The notes: generated from the letters alone by a model not told the origin. A stretch of 64,000 nt of DNA from JAIPEI01 sp041685835 (GCA_041685835.1 JAWLEX010000001.1:1-64000), one strand, 5' to 3'. Numbered from the stretch's first letter, positions 51,558-61,303 are shown. Numbers and translations are program-made.

Positions 51558-52937
51558 ATGGAATTCGAAAAGGACATCCTCTGCATCGGAGCCGGGTATG
51601 TGGGCGGGCCCACCATGTCGGTGATCGCCGACCGGTGTCCGCAATACCGGGTGACCGTAGTGGACATCGATGAAGAGCGGATCCGTGCCTGGAACAGCGA
51701 CCGCCTGCCCATTTATGAGCCCGGCCTGGACGAGGTCGTGGCAAGGGCCCGGGGGCGAAACCTCTTTTTCTCCGCGGACATAGAGGAGGGTATTCGGCAG
51801 GCCCATATCATCTTTGTCTCGGTGAACACGCCTACCAAGACCTTCGGCCAGGGTGCCGGGCGGGCCGCCGACCTCCAGTACTGGGAAAAGACCGCACGGC
51901 AGATCCTGGAGAACTCCTCCTCAGACAAGATCATAGTTGAAAAGTCCACCCTGCCCGTGCGCACGGCGGCCGCCATGGAGAGGATCCTGAATTCGACCTC
52001 CCGAAAACCGCATTTCGAGGTGGTCTCCAACCCCGAGTTCCTGGCCGAGGGCACGGCCATCCATGACCTGGAAAACCCGGACAGGGTACTGGTGGGCTCC
52101 CGGGAGACACCGGAAGGGATCCGCGCACGAAAGGAGATCGTAAAGATCTATGACAACTGGGTCCCGGAAGAACGGATTTTAGAGAGCAACATCTGGAGCT
52201 CCGAACTCTCCAAGCTTACGGCCAACGCCTTCCTGGCCCAGCGGATTTCGTCCATTAATTCCATCTCGGCCCTGTGCGAGAAGACCGAGGCGGAGGTCGA
52301 CGAGGTGGCATTCGCCATCGGGATGGACTCTCGCATAGGAGACAAGTTTCTTAAGGCCGGCGTGGGGTTCGGGGGGTCCTGCTTCAAGAAGGACATTCTC
52401 AACCTCGTCTACATCTGCGAGAATTACGGGCTGGATGAAGTCGCCCGGTACTGGGAGTCTGTGATTCGAATAAACGAGTGGCAGGAGGACCGGTTCGTCC
52501 GGAACATGGTGGGCAACATGTTCAACACGGTGGCGGGAAAGCGGATCGCACTGTTCGGCTTTGCCTTCAAGGCGAATACGGGTGACACCCGGGAGTCTCC
52601 GGCCATCCATGTGGCAAGGGGCTTACTGGATGAGCATGCCCAACTCGTAGTCACCGACCCCAAGGCCCTGGAAAACGCCCGTGCTGATCTGGCCGATGTG
52701 GACGGAGACGTGACGTTCGAGGAGGACCCTTACAAGGCCGCGGACGGCGCGCACGCCATCGCCGTGGTTACGGAATGGGACTTCTTCCGGACTCTGGATT
52801 ATGAGCGCATCTTTCGGGGCATGGTCTGGCCGTCCTTTATCTTCGACGGGCGCAATATCCTGGACCACGAAAAACTATACGAGATAGGCTTCAACGTGTT
52901 TGCCATAGGAAAGGCCCCGTTGAAGCACTTCAAATAA
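51558..52937 (+). CDS. ugd: UDP-glucose 6-dehydrogenase, eukaryote-like sequence type
   Basis: 459 residues. NAD-binding IGAGYVGGPTMSVIAD, substrate loop EKSTLPVRTA, SNPEFLAEGTAIHDL, and catalytic Cys275 in GVGFGGSCFKKD. Stretches such as SVNTPTKTFGQGAGRAADL, WSSELSKLTANAFLAQRISS and INSISALCE follow the animal UGDH pattern much more closely than the usual bacterial Ugd, and the length also fits. It oxidises UDP-glucose to UDP-glucuronate for polysaccharide synthesis. No glycosyltransferase is adjacent. Confidence 0.93.
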   Translation: MEFEKDILCIGAGYVGGPTMSVIADRCPQYRVTVVDIDEERIRAWNSDRLPIYEPGLDEVVARARGRNLFFSADIEEGIRQAHIIFVSVNTPTKTFGQGAGRAADLQYWEKTARQILENSSSDKIIVEKSTLPVRTAAAMERILNSTSRKPHFEVVSNPEFLAEGTAIHDLENPDRVLVGSRETPEGIRARKEIVKIYDNWVPEERILESNIWSSELSKLTANAFLAQRISSINSISALCEKTEAEVDEVAFAIGMDSRIGDKFLKAGVGFGGSCFKKDILNLVYICENYGLDEVARYWESVIRINEWQEDRFVRNMVGNMFNTVAGKRIALFGFAFKANTGDTRESPAIHVARGLLDEHAQLVVTDPKALENARADLADVDGDVTFEEDPYKAADGAHAIAVVTEWDFFRTLDYERIFRGMVWPSFIFDGRNILDHEKLYEIGFNVFAIGKAPLKHFK

Positions 52938-53003
52938 TCTGTGTCTGAGGGAAGCCGGCGTGGCCGGATTTCACAAAAGGCTGTAGTGGGCTGGAGGAAA
53001 GGC

Positions 53004-54296
53004 ATGCCGAACGTCGTCGTAGTGGGGACCCAGTGGGGAGATGAAGGCAAAGGCAAGGTAGTCGACCTTTTGACCGCCAAGTCGGACGTGGTGGTCCGTT
53101 ATCAGGGCGGGAACAATGCAGGGCACACCCTGGTTGTGGAGGGACGGCAGACCATCTGCCACCTGATTCCTTCCGGCATCTTGCACCCGGAGAAAAAATG
53201 CCTGATCGGGAACGGCGTCGTGGTCGACCCGGAGGTTCTTCTTGAAGAGATGGACATGCTCAGGAGTAAAGGTATCCTGGTGGGGCCCCATAACCTGGGA
53301 TTGAGTGAAAAGGCCCATATCATCCTGCCGTATCATCGGGCCCTGGACGCGGCCAGGGAAGCTGCCAAGGGTGCCGACAAGATAGGTACCACGGGACGGG
53401 GGATCGGTCCCGCTTACGAAGACAAGGCGGCGCGGACCGGGATCCGGGCCATGGACCTGCTGGAGATGCAAATCATCAAGGACAAACTCAAATCCAACCT
53501 TAAGGAAAAAAACTTCCTCCTGAAGGAGTTCCTGGGAGCCGCGCCACTGGAATTCCAGCCCATTTTTGATAGATGCGCGGCCATGGGCAAGGTCCTGGCC
53601 CCCTACATCACCGATGTATCCCTGGAGATCGAGCGAGCCGAAAGGGCCGGATGGAACGTGTTGTTCGAGGGTGCGCAGGGGACGCACCTCGACATCGACC
53701 ACGGGACCTATCCCTTTGTCACATCCTCGAACCCGATTTCCGGAGGGGCCTGTGCCGGGGCCGGGGTGGGGCCTAATCATCTTCATCACGTCAATGGAAT
53801 CGTAAAGGCTTACACCACCAGGGTCGGAGCGGGTCCCTTCACCACTGAACTGACCGACCGGACAGGGGATTACATTCAGGAGCGGGGTTCGGAGTTCGGC
53901 GCCACCACAGGCCGGCGAAGGCGCTGCGGATGGCTTGATCTGGTGATGGTCCGCGACAGCGCCCGACTGAACGGCCTCAACAGCTTGAGCATCACCAAGC
54001 TGGATGTCCTGGCCGGCCTGGACACCGTGAATATCTGCGTGGGGTACGAGCTTGACGGCGTGAGTATCGAGAGCAGACCCTGCAGCCTTAACCGGCTTGC
54101 GCGATGCGCCCCTGTCTACGAAGAGTTTTCCGGCTGGAAGGAGGATATCTCTTCCGTGCGTTCCCTGGGAGAGCTTCCCGCCGTGACCCGGGCCTACCTG
54201 AAACGCATCGAGGAAATTACGGAGGTTCCCATCGCCATTGTATCCGTAGGGCCCAGGCGCGAAGAGACGATCGTGGTGAAGGACGTTTTCGCGTAA
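53004..54296 (+). CDS. purA: adenylosuccinate synthetase
   Basis: 430 residues from ATG 53004 with GGAGGAAAG upstream. GTQWGDEGKGKVVD, NNAGHTLV, TTGRGIGPAYEDKAAR, the FEGAQGTHLDIDHGTYPFVTS signature (split over two short motifs: GAQGTHLDIDHG and PFVTSSNP), TGRRRRCGWLD. Converts IMP to adenylosuccinate. Confidence 0.97.
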   Translation: MPNVVVVGTQWGDEGKGKVVDLLTAKSDVVVRYQGGNNAGHTLVVEGRQTICHLIPSGILHPEKKCLIGNGVVVDPEVLLEEMDMLRSKGILVGPHNLGLSEKAHIILPYHRALDAAREAAKGADKIGTTGRGIGPAYEDKAARTGIRAMDLLEMQIIKDKLKSNLKEKNFLLKEFLGAAPLEFQPIFDRCAAMGKVLAPYITDVSLEIERAERAGWNVLFEGAQGTHLDIDHGTYPFVTSSNPISGGACAGAGVGPNHLHHVNGIVKAYTTRVGAGPFTTELTDRTGDYIQERGSEFGATTGRRRRCGWLDLVMVRDSARLNGLNSLSITKLDVLAGLDTVNICVGYELDGVSIESRPCSLNRLARCAPVYEEFSGWKEDISSVRSLGELPAVTRAYLKRIEEITEVPIAIVSVGPRREETIVVKDVFA

Positions 54297-54332
54297 GCGG
54301 AATTCGCCGTCGCGCGGGGCCCCGGCTCCTCC

Positions 54333-56219
54333 ATGAATCCCATGCATACCTGCAGCAAGACATACGACGTGATCGTTGTAGGGGCCGGCCACGCCGGTTG
54401 CGAGGCGGCCCTTGCCGCTTCCCGAATGGGCCACCCGACCCTGCTTCTTACGATCAACCTGGATCACATTGCGGCCATGAGTTGCAATCCGGCGATCGGG
54501 GGACTCGCCAAGGGACACCTTGTCAAGGAGATCGACGCCCTGGGCGGTGAGATGGCCAAGGCGGCCGATCAGACGGGGATCCAGTTCCGCCGGCTGAACA
54601 CCAGGAAGGGCGTGGCCGTGAGAGGCTCCCGCAGTCAGAATGACCGGGACCTCTACAGAAAACGGATGAAGGCGATCGTGGAACGGCAGCCCAATCTGGA
54701 CGTCCGGCAGGCGATGGTGGACCGGCTCCTGGTGGAGGAGAGGCAAATCCGGGGGGTGGAGACCAATGTCCGGGAGCGGTTTCTGTCCAGGACGGTCATC
54801 CTGACCACGGGCACGTTCCTGCGCGGCCTGATACACATCGGCCTGCAACACTTTCCCGCCGGGCGCATGGGCGACCCGCCGAGCACGAGTCTATCGTTGC
54901 AGCTCCAAGAGCTGGGATTCGACATCGGCCGGCTCAAGACCGGCACAACACCGCGGCTGAACGGCAGGACCATAGATTATGACGGCCTTGAAATTCAGCA
55001 CGGAGACCCGGTGCCGAGGCCGTTCTCCTTTGAAACCGAAGTGCTCCCTCTGCCCCAGGTTCCCTGCCATGTCACCTACACGAACGAGCCCTGTCACGAG
55101 GCTGTTCGCTCGGGGCTCGAGCGCTCGCCGCTTTTCAGTGGAGTCATAGAGGGGACCGGGGCCAGGTACTGCCCGTCCATTGAGGACAAGGTCGTCCGCT
55201 TCGCCGAGAAGCCCAGGCACCAGGTCTTCCTGGAACCGGAGGGGCTGGACACGGAGGAGGTGTACCCCAACGGTCTGGCAACGAGCCTTCCCGTGGATGT
55301 GCAGATTCGAATGGTCAGGGCTGTTCCGGGCCTGGAACGCGCCGAGATTCTCAGATCCGGCTATGCCATTGAGTACGATTACGTGAATCCTCTCCAGTTG
55401 AGGCCGACCCAGGAGACCAAGCTCGTGGAGGGGCTGTTTCACGCCGGCCAGATCAACGGCACAAGCGGATATGAGGAAGCCGCCGCCCAGGGGCTCTTGG
55501 CGGGGATCAACGCGGCCTTGAAAATCAGGGGGGAGGACCCTCTTATCCTTCAGAGATCCCAGGCATACGCAGGAGTCCTGATCGATGACCTTGTCACCCG
55601 GGGAACGTCAGAGCCTTACCGGATGTTCACGTCCCGCGCCGAGTACAGGCTTCTTCTCCGGGAAGACAACGCCGACCTGCGCCTGAGGGATATCGGGCAC
55701 CGTCTCGGCCTGGTCTCTGACGAATTGTACCGGGCTTTTTGTCGTAAGCGGGACGCGATCGAAGGGCTTATGGGTCGCCTGGAGAAGGTGGTCCTGCGTC
55801 CGGAGCCGGGGGTTTGTGACCGGCTTCAGGAACTGGGATCATCTCCGATCAGGAATCCGACCTCTTTGGCCCGGCTTCTTAGGAGGAGTGAGATCTCCTT
55901 CCCGTCCCTCCGTGCATTCGACCCCGATCCGGCCGAAATCGACCCCAGTATCTCAGAGGAGGTGGAGGTCCGCGTTAAATACCAGGGATACATTGACAGG
56001 CAGGAGCGGCAGGTGGAGCGTCTTGCCAGAATTGAGGAGCAGCCGATTCCCGGGTCAATGGACTACGCTCAAGTGCACAGCCTGTCTAATGAGGTACGGG
56101 AAAAGCTATCACTGGTAAGGCCGGTGTCCCTGGGACAGGCCTCGCGAATCTCCGGCGTGACGCCCGCCGCCATAATGGCTCTGCAGATTCACATCAAGCG
56201 ATTTAGGGGTGACACGTAA
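54333..56219 (+). CDS. mnmG: tRNA uridine-5-carboxymethylaminomethyl modification enzyme
   Basis: 628 residues; start ATG 54333 or 54342, both with poor ribosome sites. FAD-binding VIVVGAGHAGCEAALAA, SCNPAIGGLAKGHLVKEIDA, TGTFLRGLIHIG, the GINGTSGYEEAAAQGL-type motif (INGTSGYEEAAAQG), FTSRAEYRLLLREDNADLRL and a C-terminal helical domain. With MnmE it modifies the wobble uridine of several tRNAs, including the tRNA-Gln(UUG) species encoded downstream. Confidence 0.96.
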   Translation: MNPMHTCSKTYDVIVVGAGHAGCEAALAASRMGHPTLLLTINLDHIAAMSCNPAIGGLAKGHLVKEIDALGGEMAKAADQTGIQFRRLNTRKGVAVRGSRSQNDRDLYRKRMKAIVERQPNLDVRQAMVDRLLVEERQIRGVETNVRERFLSRTVILTTGTFLRGLIHIGLQHFPAGRMGDPPSTSLSLQLQELGFDIGRLKTGTTPRLNGRTIDYDGLEIQHGDPVPRPFSFETEVLPLPQVPCHVTYTNEPCHEAVRSGLERSPLFSGVIEGTGARYCPSIEDKVVRFAEKPRHQVFLEPEGLDTEEVYPNGLATSLPVDVQIRMVRAVPGLERAEILRSGYAIEYDYVNPLQLRPTQETKLVEGLFHAGQINGTSGYEEAAAQGLLAGINAALKIRGEDPLILQRSQAYAGVLIDDLVTRGTSEPYRMFTSRAEYRLLLREDNADLRLRDIGHRLGLVSDELYRAFCRKRDAIEGLMGRLEKVVLRPEPGVCDRLQELGSSPIRNPTSLARLLRRSEISFPSLRAFDPDPAEIDPSISEEVEVRVKYQGYIDRQERQVERLARIEEQPIPGSMDYAQVHSLSNEVREKLSLVRPVSLGQASRISGVTPAAIMALQIHIKRFRGDT

Positions 56220-56306
56220 GCGGCCCAGGTCTTCCCCAGGGAGCGCTTCTTGCAGAAAATCCTTAGTATACCCGGGAACTTCCGAGTTTTTAAAAATTGA
56301 CGGGCC

Positions 56307-56334
56307 TTGACATTCAAAGGCGGGCTGGTATAAT
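56307..56334 (+). promoter_or_regulatory. consensus promoter upstream of serA
   Basis: Perfect TTGACA (56307-56312) and perfect TATAAT (56329-56334) separated by 16 bases. It is the strongest promoter-like sequence in the window and implies a leader of about 300 bases before the serA start. Confidence 0.8.
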
Positions 56335-56646
56335 AAATGGTTTAAAAATTGATTGACTGTAGAAACCTTTAATCTCTCGCCGACACGCCGGGAGCGCTGA
56401 GTAAAAAATAATGATTTTTGATGTGTCACCTGATTGATCTTTGCCGCCCGGGTTTTGTCTTCGTGTCCTTCATGCTCTTCGCGGTGAATTCTCTCTGTCC
56501 TTACCACGAAGGGCACGAAGAGTACGATGGGGCGGAAGCGTAAGAATGCGCAGCTGTCTTTGTGAAACCAAGCGGTTAGGAGTTTTTGCGGCAACGCCGG
56601 ACCAATGGGAGCCGGAAATGATCACGGGGCTGGAAGGGAGATTGGA
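56335..56646 (+). other. long serA leader with an inverted repeat
   Basis: The leader has a hairpin-forming element: GTCTTCGTGTCCTTC (56458-56472) against ACGAAGGGCACGAAGAG (56506-56522). This is the CTTCGTGTCCTTC-type dispersed repeat also seen near 31255. No T-box specifier stem, known riboswitch or attenuation peptide was recognised. Region 56220-56306 is gene-free as well. Confidence 0.5.
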
Positions 56647-58227
56647 ATGAAAGTACTGGTCAGTGACGTGCTGTCGGATGTTGGTGTTCGAATATTTGAG
56701 GAGACGCCGGGTATAGAGGTGACAGTAAAGACGGAACTTGGTCCGGAAGGAATTCTGAAGGAGATCGGGGAATACGATGCGCTTGTGATCCGTAGCGCCA
56801 CAAAGGTGACCCGGGAGGTGATCGAGGCGGGAGAGAGGCTTAAGGTTGTAGGTCGTGCGGGTATTGGTCTTGACAACGTGGATATTGAGGCTGCCAGTCG
56901 ACGTGGTATCGTGGTTATGAATACCCCTGAGGGTAACACGATCACTACCGCGGAGCACGCCATTGCACTTCTGATGTCGCTTACGCGTAACATACCGCGT
57001 GCTACGGCCTCGATGAAGGCGGGAAAATGGGAGAAAAAGGCGCTTAAAGGTCATGAGGTATATGGTAAGACGCTGGGGCTGGTGGGACTGGGTCATATAG
57101 GCCGGATAGTTGCGGATCGTGCCCAGGGGCTGAAGATGAAGGTGGTTGTTTATGATCCGTATCTTAAGCCGTCTGTGATCGAGGAGGCGGACTGCGAGCC
57201 TGTGGGGCTTGAAGAGCTTTTGAGGCATTCGGACTATGTCACGGTACACGTCCCGAGAACAGAGGAGACGGCCGGGCTTCTCGGTGCGGATGCGTTTTCA
57301 AAGATGAAGCCCGGGGCTATGCTGGTTAACTGTGCGCGAGGGGGGATCGTTGACGAGGAAGCCCTTTATGAGGCCCTGGCGAGCGGTCATTTGGGGGGAG
57401 CGGCGCTGGACGTATTTGAGACTGAGCCTCCCGGCGGTCACAGGCTGATGCAACTGGATAATTTTGTGTGTACGCCGCACCTCGGCGCCTCGACGATGGA
57501 GGCCCAGGACAATGTGGCGAAGGACGTAGCCGAGCAGATAGTGTCCTACCTTCTACACGGGAGCGTAAAGAACGCTGTTAACGTTCCCAGTGTAAGTTCT
57601 GAGCTGATGACGGTATTAAGGCCGTGGGTTGTGCTTGGTGAGAAGCTGGGCCTGTTTCAGGGGCAACTGGCGTCGAGCGGGGTTGAAGAGGTTGAGGTGA
57701 GGTATTTGGGTAAGGTGACGGAGTACGATGTCAGGCCTCTTACAACAGGGGTTTTGAAGGGGATCCTTACGCCTGTGATGAAGGATGATGTGAACTACAT
57801 CAACGCTCGAATGGTGGCGTCGGATCGAGGAATCAAGGTGCTGGAGTCGACATCTGAGAAGTCGGAGGATTTCGGCAGCCTGATCATGGTGAGGGTGAAG
57901 TCGGTGGATGGAGAGAGAGTGGTTTCGGGGACGATATTCGGTAAGACGCTGCCTCGTATTCTCCGAATCAACGATTTTTACCTGGAGGCTGTTCCTGAGG
58001 GACACATGCTTCTGATCCACAACGAGGACAAGCCCGGGGTGATCGGCCGAATCTGCTCGTCCCTTGGGGAGCAGGGCATAAACATCAGCCGCATGCATGT
58101 GGGCCAGGACCCGCACAAGGCCAGGAACATCATTATCCTGAGCACCGAGGTCCCGGCCGGTGACGAGGTGCTTCAGGAAATCCGGGGGCTGAAAGACGTT
58201 TCTTCAGCCCATCGAATCGAACTCTGA
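56647..58227 (+). CDS. serA: D-3-phosphoglycerate dehydrogenase
   Basis: 526 residues from ATG 56647. Substrate domain with VIRSATKVTREVI and GRAGIGLDNVDIEAA, NAD-binding LGLVGLGHIGRIVADRA, catalytic NCARGGIVDE and the histidine in CTPHLGASTMEAQDN, an intervening domain (about 320-450) and a C-terminal ACT domain (MLLIHNEDKPGVIGRICSSL) for serine feedback. First step of serine synthesis. Codon use from the start to about 58000 favours GGT, CGT and T/G-ending codons, unlike the C-ending neighbours and unlike its own last 70 codons. Confidence 0.97.
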   Translation: MKVLVSDVLSDVGVRIFEETPGIEVTVKTELGPEGILKEIGEYDALVIRSATKVTREVIEAGERLKVVGRAGIGLDNVDIEAASRRGIVVMNTPEGNTITTAEHAIALLMSLTRNIPRATASMKAGKWEKKALKGHEVYGKTLGLVGLGHIGRIVADRAQGLKMKVVVYDPYLKPSVIEEADCEPVGLEELLRHSDYVTVHVPRTEETAGLLGADAFSKMKPGAMLVNCARGGIVDEEALYEALASGHLGGAALDVFETEPPGGHRLMQLDNFVCTPHLGASTMEAQDNVAKDVAEQIVSYLLHGSVKNAVNVPSVSSELMTVLRPWVVLGEKLGLFQGQLASSGVEEVEVRYLGKVTEYDVRPLTTGVLKGILTPVMKDDVNYINARMVASDRGIKVLESTSEKSEDFGSLIMVRVKSVDGERVVSGTIFGKTLPRILRINDFYLEAVPEGHMLLIHNEDKPGVIGRICSSLGEQGINISRMHVGQDPHKARNIIILSTEVPAGDEVLQEIRGLKDVSSAHRIEL

Positions 58228-58342
58228 ACCAGCCGGGAAATCGGCTGTTATAGGCGGGTGTTTTTGCAGGGCGGAACATGGTGGAATAATGGGCGGATCG
58301 GCGGTCCCGGCCGCTGTGCCGGGTGCGATGAGGAGGGATGCC

Positions 58343-58798
58343 ATGGAAACCGATGAAAAAGGATTTGTTGTCAAGGACAGGCGGGTTTTCGATGACAGAG
58401 GCGATCCACGCGAGGAGGAGACCAAGGAGACTCCGGACTCAAACGTTGAAGCCGATGCCGGCAAGCAGGATCGGTCCGAAGAGATAACCAGTGAAAAGAA
58501 TCAGGGAGAAAAATCCAGGGAGGAAGCCGACCAGCAGTGGAGATCCCAACCGCTTCCGGAGGTCAATTTCAGCACGCTGATAATGAGCCTCAGCTCTTCG
58601 GCCCTGCTACATATGGGAGAGATCCCTGATCCCCAAACCGGTCGAAAAACCAAAGATCTTAGCCTGGCCAAGCACACAATCGACACCATCGGCATGCTTA
58701 AGGACAAGACAAAAGGCAACCTTGATGACGAGGAGCAGAGGTTCCTGGACACTATGCTGGCTGACTTGAGGTGGCGTTTCGTCAAGGCGTCGGGATGA
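58343..58798 (+). CDS. DUF1844 protein
   Basis: 151 residues from ATG 58343, AGGAGG six bases upstream. A disordered, charged N-terminal half (DRGDPREEETKETPD) precedes the DUF1844 domain: PLPEVNFSTLIMSLSSSALL, HMGEIPDPQTG, LAKHTIDTIGMLKDKTKGNL and EEQRFLDTMLADLRWRFV. The domain is widespread in Desulfobacterota and relatives; its function is unknown. Confidence 0.9.
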   Translation: METDEKGFVVKDRRVFDDRGDPREEETKETPDSNVEADAGKQDRSEEITSEKNQGEKSREEADQQWRSQPLPEVNFSTLIMSLSSSALLHMGEIPDPQTGRKTKDLSLAKHTIDTIGMLKDKTKGNLDDEEQRFLDTMLADLRWRFVKASG

Positions 58799-58946
58799 TC
58801 CTGACCGCCGCCTCTCGAACGCCACGCTCTCACATTTTACAGAGTGCTGAGGGCCGGCTGATCGTCGTGCAGGCGGAAATGCCGCGGGTTCCGGCTTAGG
58901 GCGGAATTGCAGCGGCTTTCTTGAGATTGAGACAGGGAGCAATACA

Positions 58947-60407
58947 ATGATTAAGACAAAGAGCATCAAGAGAGCGGTAGCTTATGCGATCTGCTTCACT
59001 ATCCTACCGTTAATAGCGGGTACCATAATCACAACCGCTGCTAATCAGACCCCAACCGTATTGGCACAGACGTCCGACATCGTCCCCGGCGCCCCGGGAT
59101 CGTTCAGTGATCTGGTTAATGAGGCACGGGACTCGGTGGTAAACATCAGTACGGTCAAGATCGTAAAGAGGGACAGCCTACCCATGTTCCGTGGCCCCAT
59201 GGATCAAGAGGATCCCTTCCATGACTTTTTCGAGCGTTTCTTCAGGGACCAGATCCCGAAGGAGTATAGGCAGAAGAGCCTGGGAAGCGGGTTTGTCATC
59301 GATGAGAAAGGGTATATTCTCACGAACAACCACGTGGTGGAGAAGACCGATGAGATCAAGGTGGTCCTGTCGGACAGCCGTGAATACGAAGCGGAGATCG
59401 TGGGCAGGGACTCCAAGACGGACCTCGCCCTTATCAAGATAAAGCCCGATACTCCTCTTAAACCCCTTCCTCTGGGTGACTCGGACGACATGAACGTCGG
59501 GGACTGGGTCCTGGCGATAGGGAACCCCTTCGGTCTGGAATGGACGGTTACTGCGGGAATCGTAAGCGCCAAGTACCGTAGAATCGGAATGGACTCCTAC
59601 GCAAACTTTATCCAGACCGACGCCTCCATCAACCCGGGTAACAGTGGAGGGCCCTTACTGAACACCAAGGGGGAAGTGGTGGGAATCAGTTCCGCCATCT
59701 TCTCGCGGACAGGGGGCAGTATCGGGATCGGATTCGCCGTTCCCGTGAACCTGGCCAAGGAACTCCTTCCGCAGCTCAAGGAAGGCCGGGTGGTGCGAGG
59801 GTGGCTCGGTGTGATGATCCAGCAGATTACCGCCGAACTCCAGGACAAACTGGACCTGAAAGATCAGAAAGGCGCGCTGGTTGCAGACGTGACCGCGGGC
59901 GGACCGGCCGATAAGGCCGGCATAAAACGGGGCGACGTCATCATTTCCTTTGACGGGAACGAAGTCCAGGAGATGAATGAGCTTCCCATGATGGTCGGTT
60001 CTACGCCGGTGGGGAAAAAAGTCGAAGTCGAGGTGATTCGAAAAGGACGGAAGAAGACCATCAAAGTCAAGCTGGGGCGGCTGGACGAGGAAGATGAGCC
60101 TTCAGAGCCGGTCGAGGCCCGGACTGACCTGGGCATGACGGTGGAGGAAATCACTCCTGATCATGCCAGGCATTTCAACCTCCCTTCCGAGGAGGGTCTG
60201 GTAGTGGTTCGGGTGCACTCCGATTCTCCGGCCGCGGAGGCCGGTCTTCGTCCCGGCGACATGATTATCGAGATAGACCAGAAAGTGGTTCGGACCCTGT
60301 CCCAGTATCAGGAGGTCGTCTCAGGTTACGGCAAGGGTGAGACGATCCTCTTTCTTGTCCAGCGTGGGGGGAACACGCTGTACTTGACAGTCAAGGTATG
60401 GGAATAA
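58947..60407 (+). CDS. degP: periplasmic serine protease DegP/HtrA (Do family)
   Basis: 486 residues with an N-terminal signal/anchor (about 8-40, ending VLA-QT). Catalytic triad His129 (NNHVV), Asp159 (KTDLALI) and Ser233 (GNSGGP). Two PDZ domains follow (about 260-365 with WLGVMIQQI; 385-480 with VVRVHSDSPAAEAGLRPGD). Degrades and chaperones misfolded envelope proteins. Its stop overlaps ispE by ten bases. Confidence 0.95.
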   Translation: MIKTKSIKRAVAYAICFTILPLIAGTIITTAANQTPTVLAQTSDIVPGAPGSFSDLVNEARDSVVNISTVKIVKRDSLPMFRGPMDQEDPFHDFFERFFRDQIPKEYRQKSLGSGFVIDEKGYILTNNHVVEKTDEIKVVLSDSREYEAEIVGRDSKTDLALIKIKPDTPLKPLPLGDSDDMNVGDWVLAIGNPFGLEWTVTAGIVSAKYRRIGMDSYANFIQTDASINPGNSGGPLLNTKGEVVGISSAIFSRTGGSIGIGFAVPVNLAKELLPQLKEGRVVRGWLGVMIQQITAELQDKLDLKDQKGALVADVTAGGPADKAGIKRGDVIISFDGNEVQEMNELPMMVGSTPVGKKVEVEVIRKGRKKTIKVKLGRLDEEDEPSEPVEARTDLGMTVEEITPDHARHFNLPSEEGLVVVRVHSDSPAAEAGLRPGDMIIEIDQKVVRTLSQYQEVVSGYGKGETILFLVQRGGNTLYLTVKVWE

Positions 60408-61303
60408 GCGCAGGCGGTACTGCTTCCCGGGCTGTGGTTGAGGCCCCGGCCAAGCTTAACATTCATCTCACCATCACGGCCCGCCGGCCGGATGGGTACC
60501 ACGAACTGATCTCCGTCATGGTTCCGGTGAGCCTGGCGGATCGGATCGAGGTGCAGGCCGGGCCGGGCGAGGGAATCGAGCTGTACTGTTCGGGAAGGCC
60601 TGTGCCGGGAGACGAGACCAACCTTGTATGGCAGGCGGCCCGGGCGTTCCTGTCCAAAAGCGGCCTCCGTCATGGCTTCTCCATACGCCTTCATAAGGAG
60701 ATACCCGTGGCGGCTGGGCTGGGCGGTGGAAGCAGCGATGCGGCCGCCGTCCTTATCGGGCTGAATGAGGCCTGGCCCGGTCGCCTGAAAGCGGCGGATC
60801 TGTATGAAACAGCACTGGAATTAGGCTCTGATGTGCCCTTTTTTCTCTCCGCCGTACCATCCCTGGTCCGAGGCATCGGTGAGGACCTGGAAAGTCTGGA
60901 TTATTGGCCCGATTTGTGGTATGTACTTGTTAACCCGCCTGTAGCGATTTCCACCGCATGGGTCTACAGGCAGGTGGAAATTGGGTTGACAAGACCCGAA
61001 AAAGACTATATATTCAAAGCTTTAAATCAGGATACGTTCTCCGTTTTTGATCTCCTGGAAAACGATCTGGAACATGTGACCGAGCCCCGGTTTCCGGTCG
61101 TGACCCGAATCAAGGAGGCCCTCTTGGAAGCGGGTGCCGAAGGGGCCCTCATGACCGGAAGCGGACCGACGGTGTTCGGCGTCTTCCGGGCGAAGAGTGA
61201 AGCGGAAGCCGCTGCGAAGAGGCTCATCCTTCAGGACCTGGGGGATGTCTTCGTGACTAACAACTGGTCGGGCGAACGATTCGGGGGTACTCGGGACGGA
61301 TAG
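60398..61303 (+). CDS. ispE: 4-diphosphocytidyl-2-C-methyl-D-erythritol kinase
   Basis: 301 residues, GHMP kinase: APAKLNIHLTITARRPDGYHE near the start (AKLNIHL and DGYHEL motifs), ATP-binding PVAAGLGGGSSDAAAVL, SDVPFFL, and C-terminal ALMTGSGPTVFGVF. Fourth step of the non-mevalonate pathway. Overlaps degP by ten bases; ispE-tRNA-Gln-prs is a frequent order in Desulfobacterota and other bacteria. Confidence 0.95.
   Translation: MGISAGGTASRAVVEAPAKLNIHLTITARRPDGYHELISVMVPVSLADRIEVQAGPGEGIELYCSGRPVPGDETNLVWQAARAFLSKSGLRHGFSIRLHKEIPVAAGLGGGSSDAAAVLIGLNEAWPGRLKAADLYETALELGSDVPFFLSAVPSLVRGIGEDLESLDYWPDLWYVLVNPPVAISTAWVYRQVEIGLTRPEKDYIFKALNQDTFSVFDLLENDLEHVTEPRFPVVTRIKEALLEAGAEGALMTGSGPTVFGVFRAKSEAEAAAKRLILQDLGDVFVTNNWSGERFGGTRDG

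Noticed and set aside
52971..54851. 626-codon open frame antisense to purA and mnmG
   Set aside because: It shadows two certain genes in a GC-rich genome, has no ribosome site and no domain similarity in its translation.
56335..56646. T-box or serine riboswitch in the serA leader
   Set aside because: No T-box sequence, specifier loop or antiterminator could be found; T-boxes are also rare in this phylum.
58228..58270. Terminator after serA
   Set aside because: A five-pair stem (AGCCG/CGGCT) exists but no T run follows closely enough.
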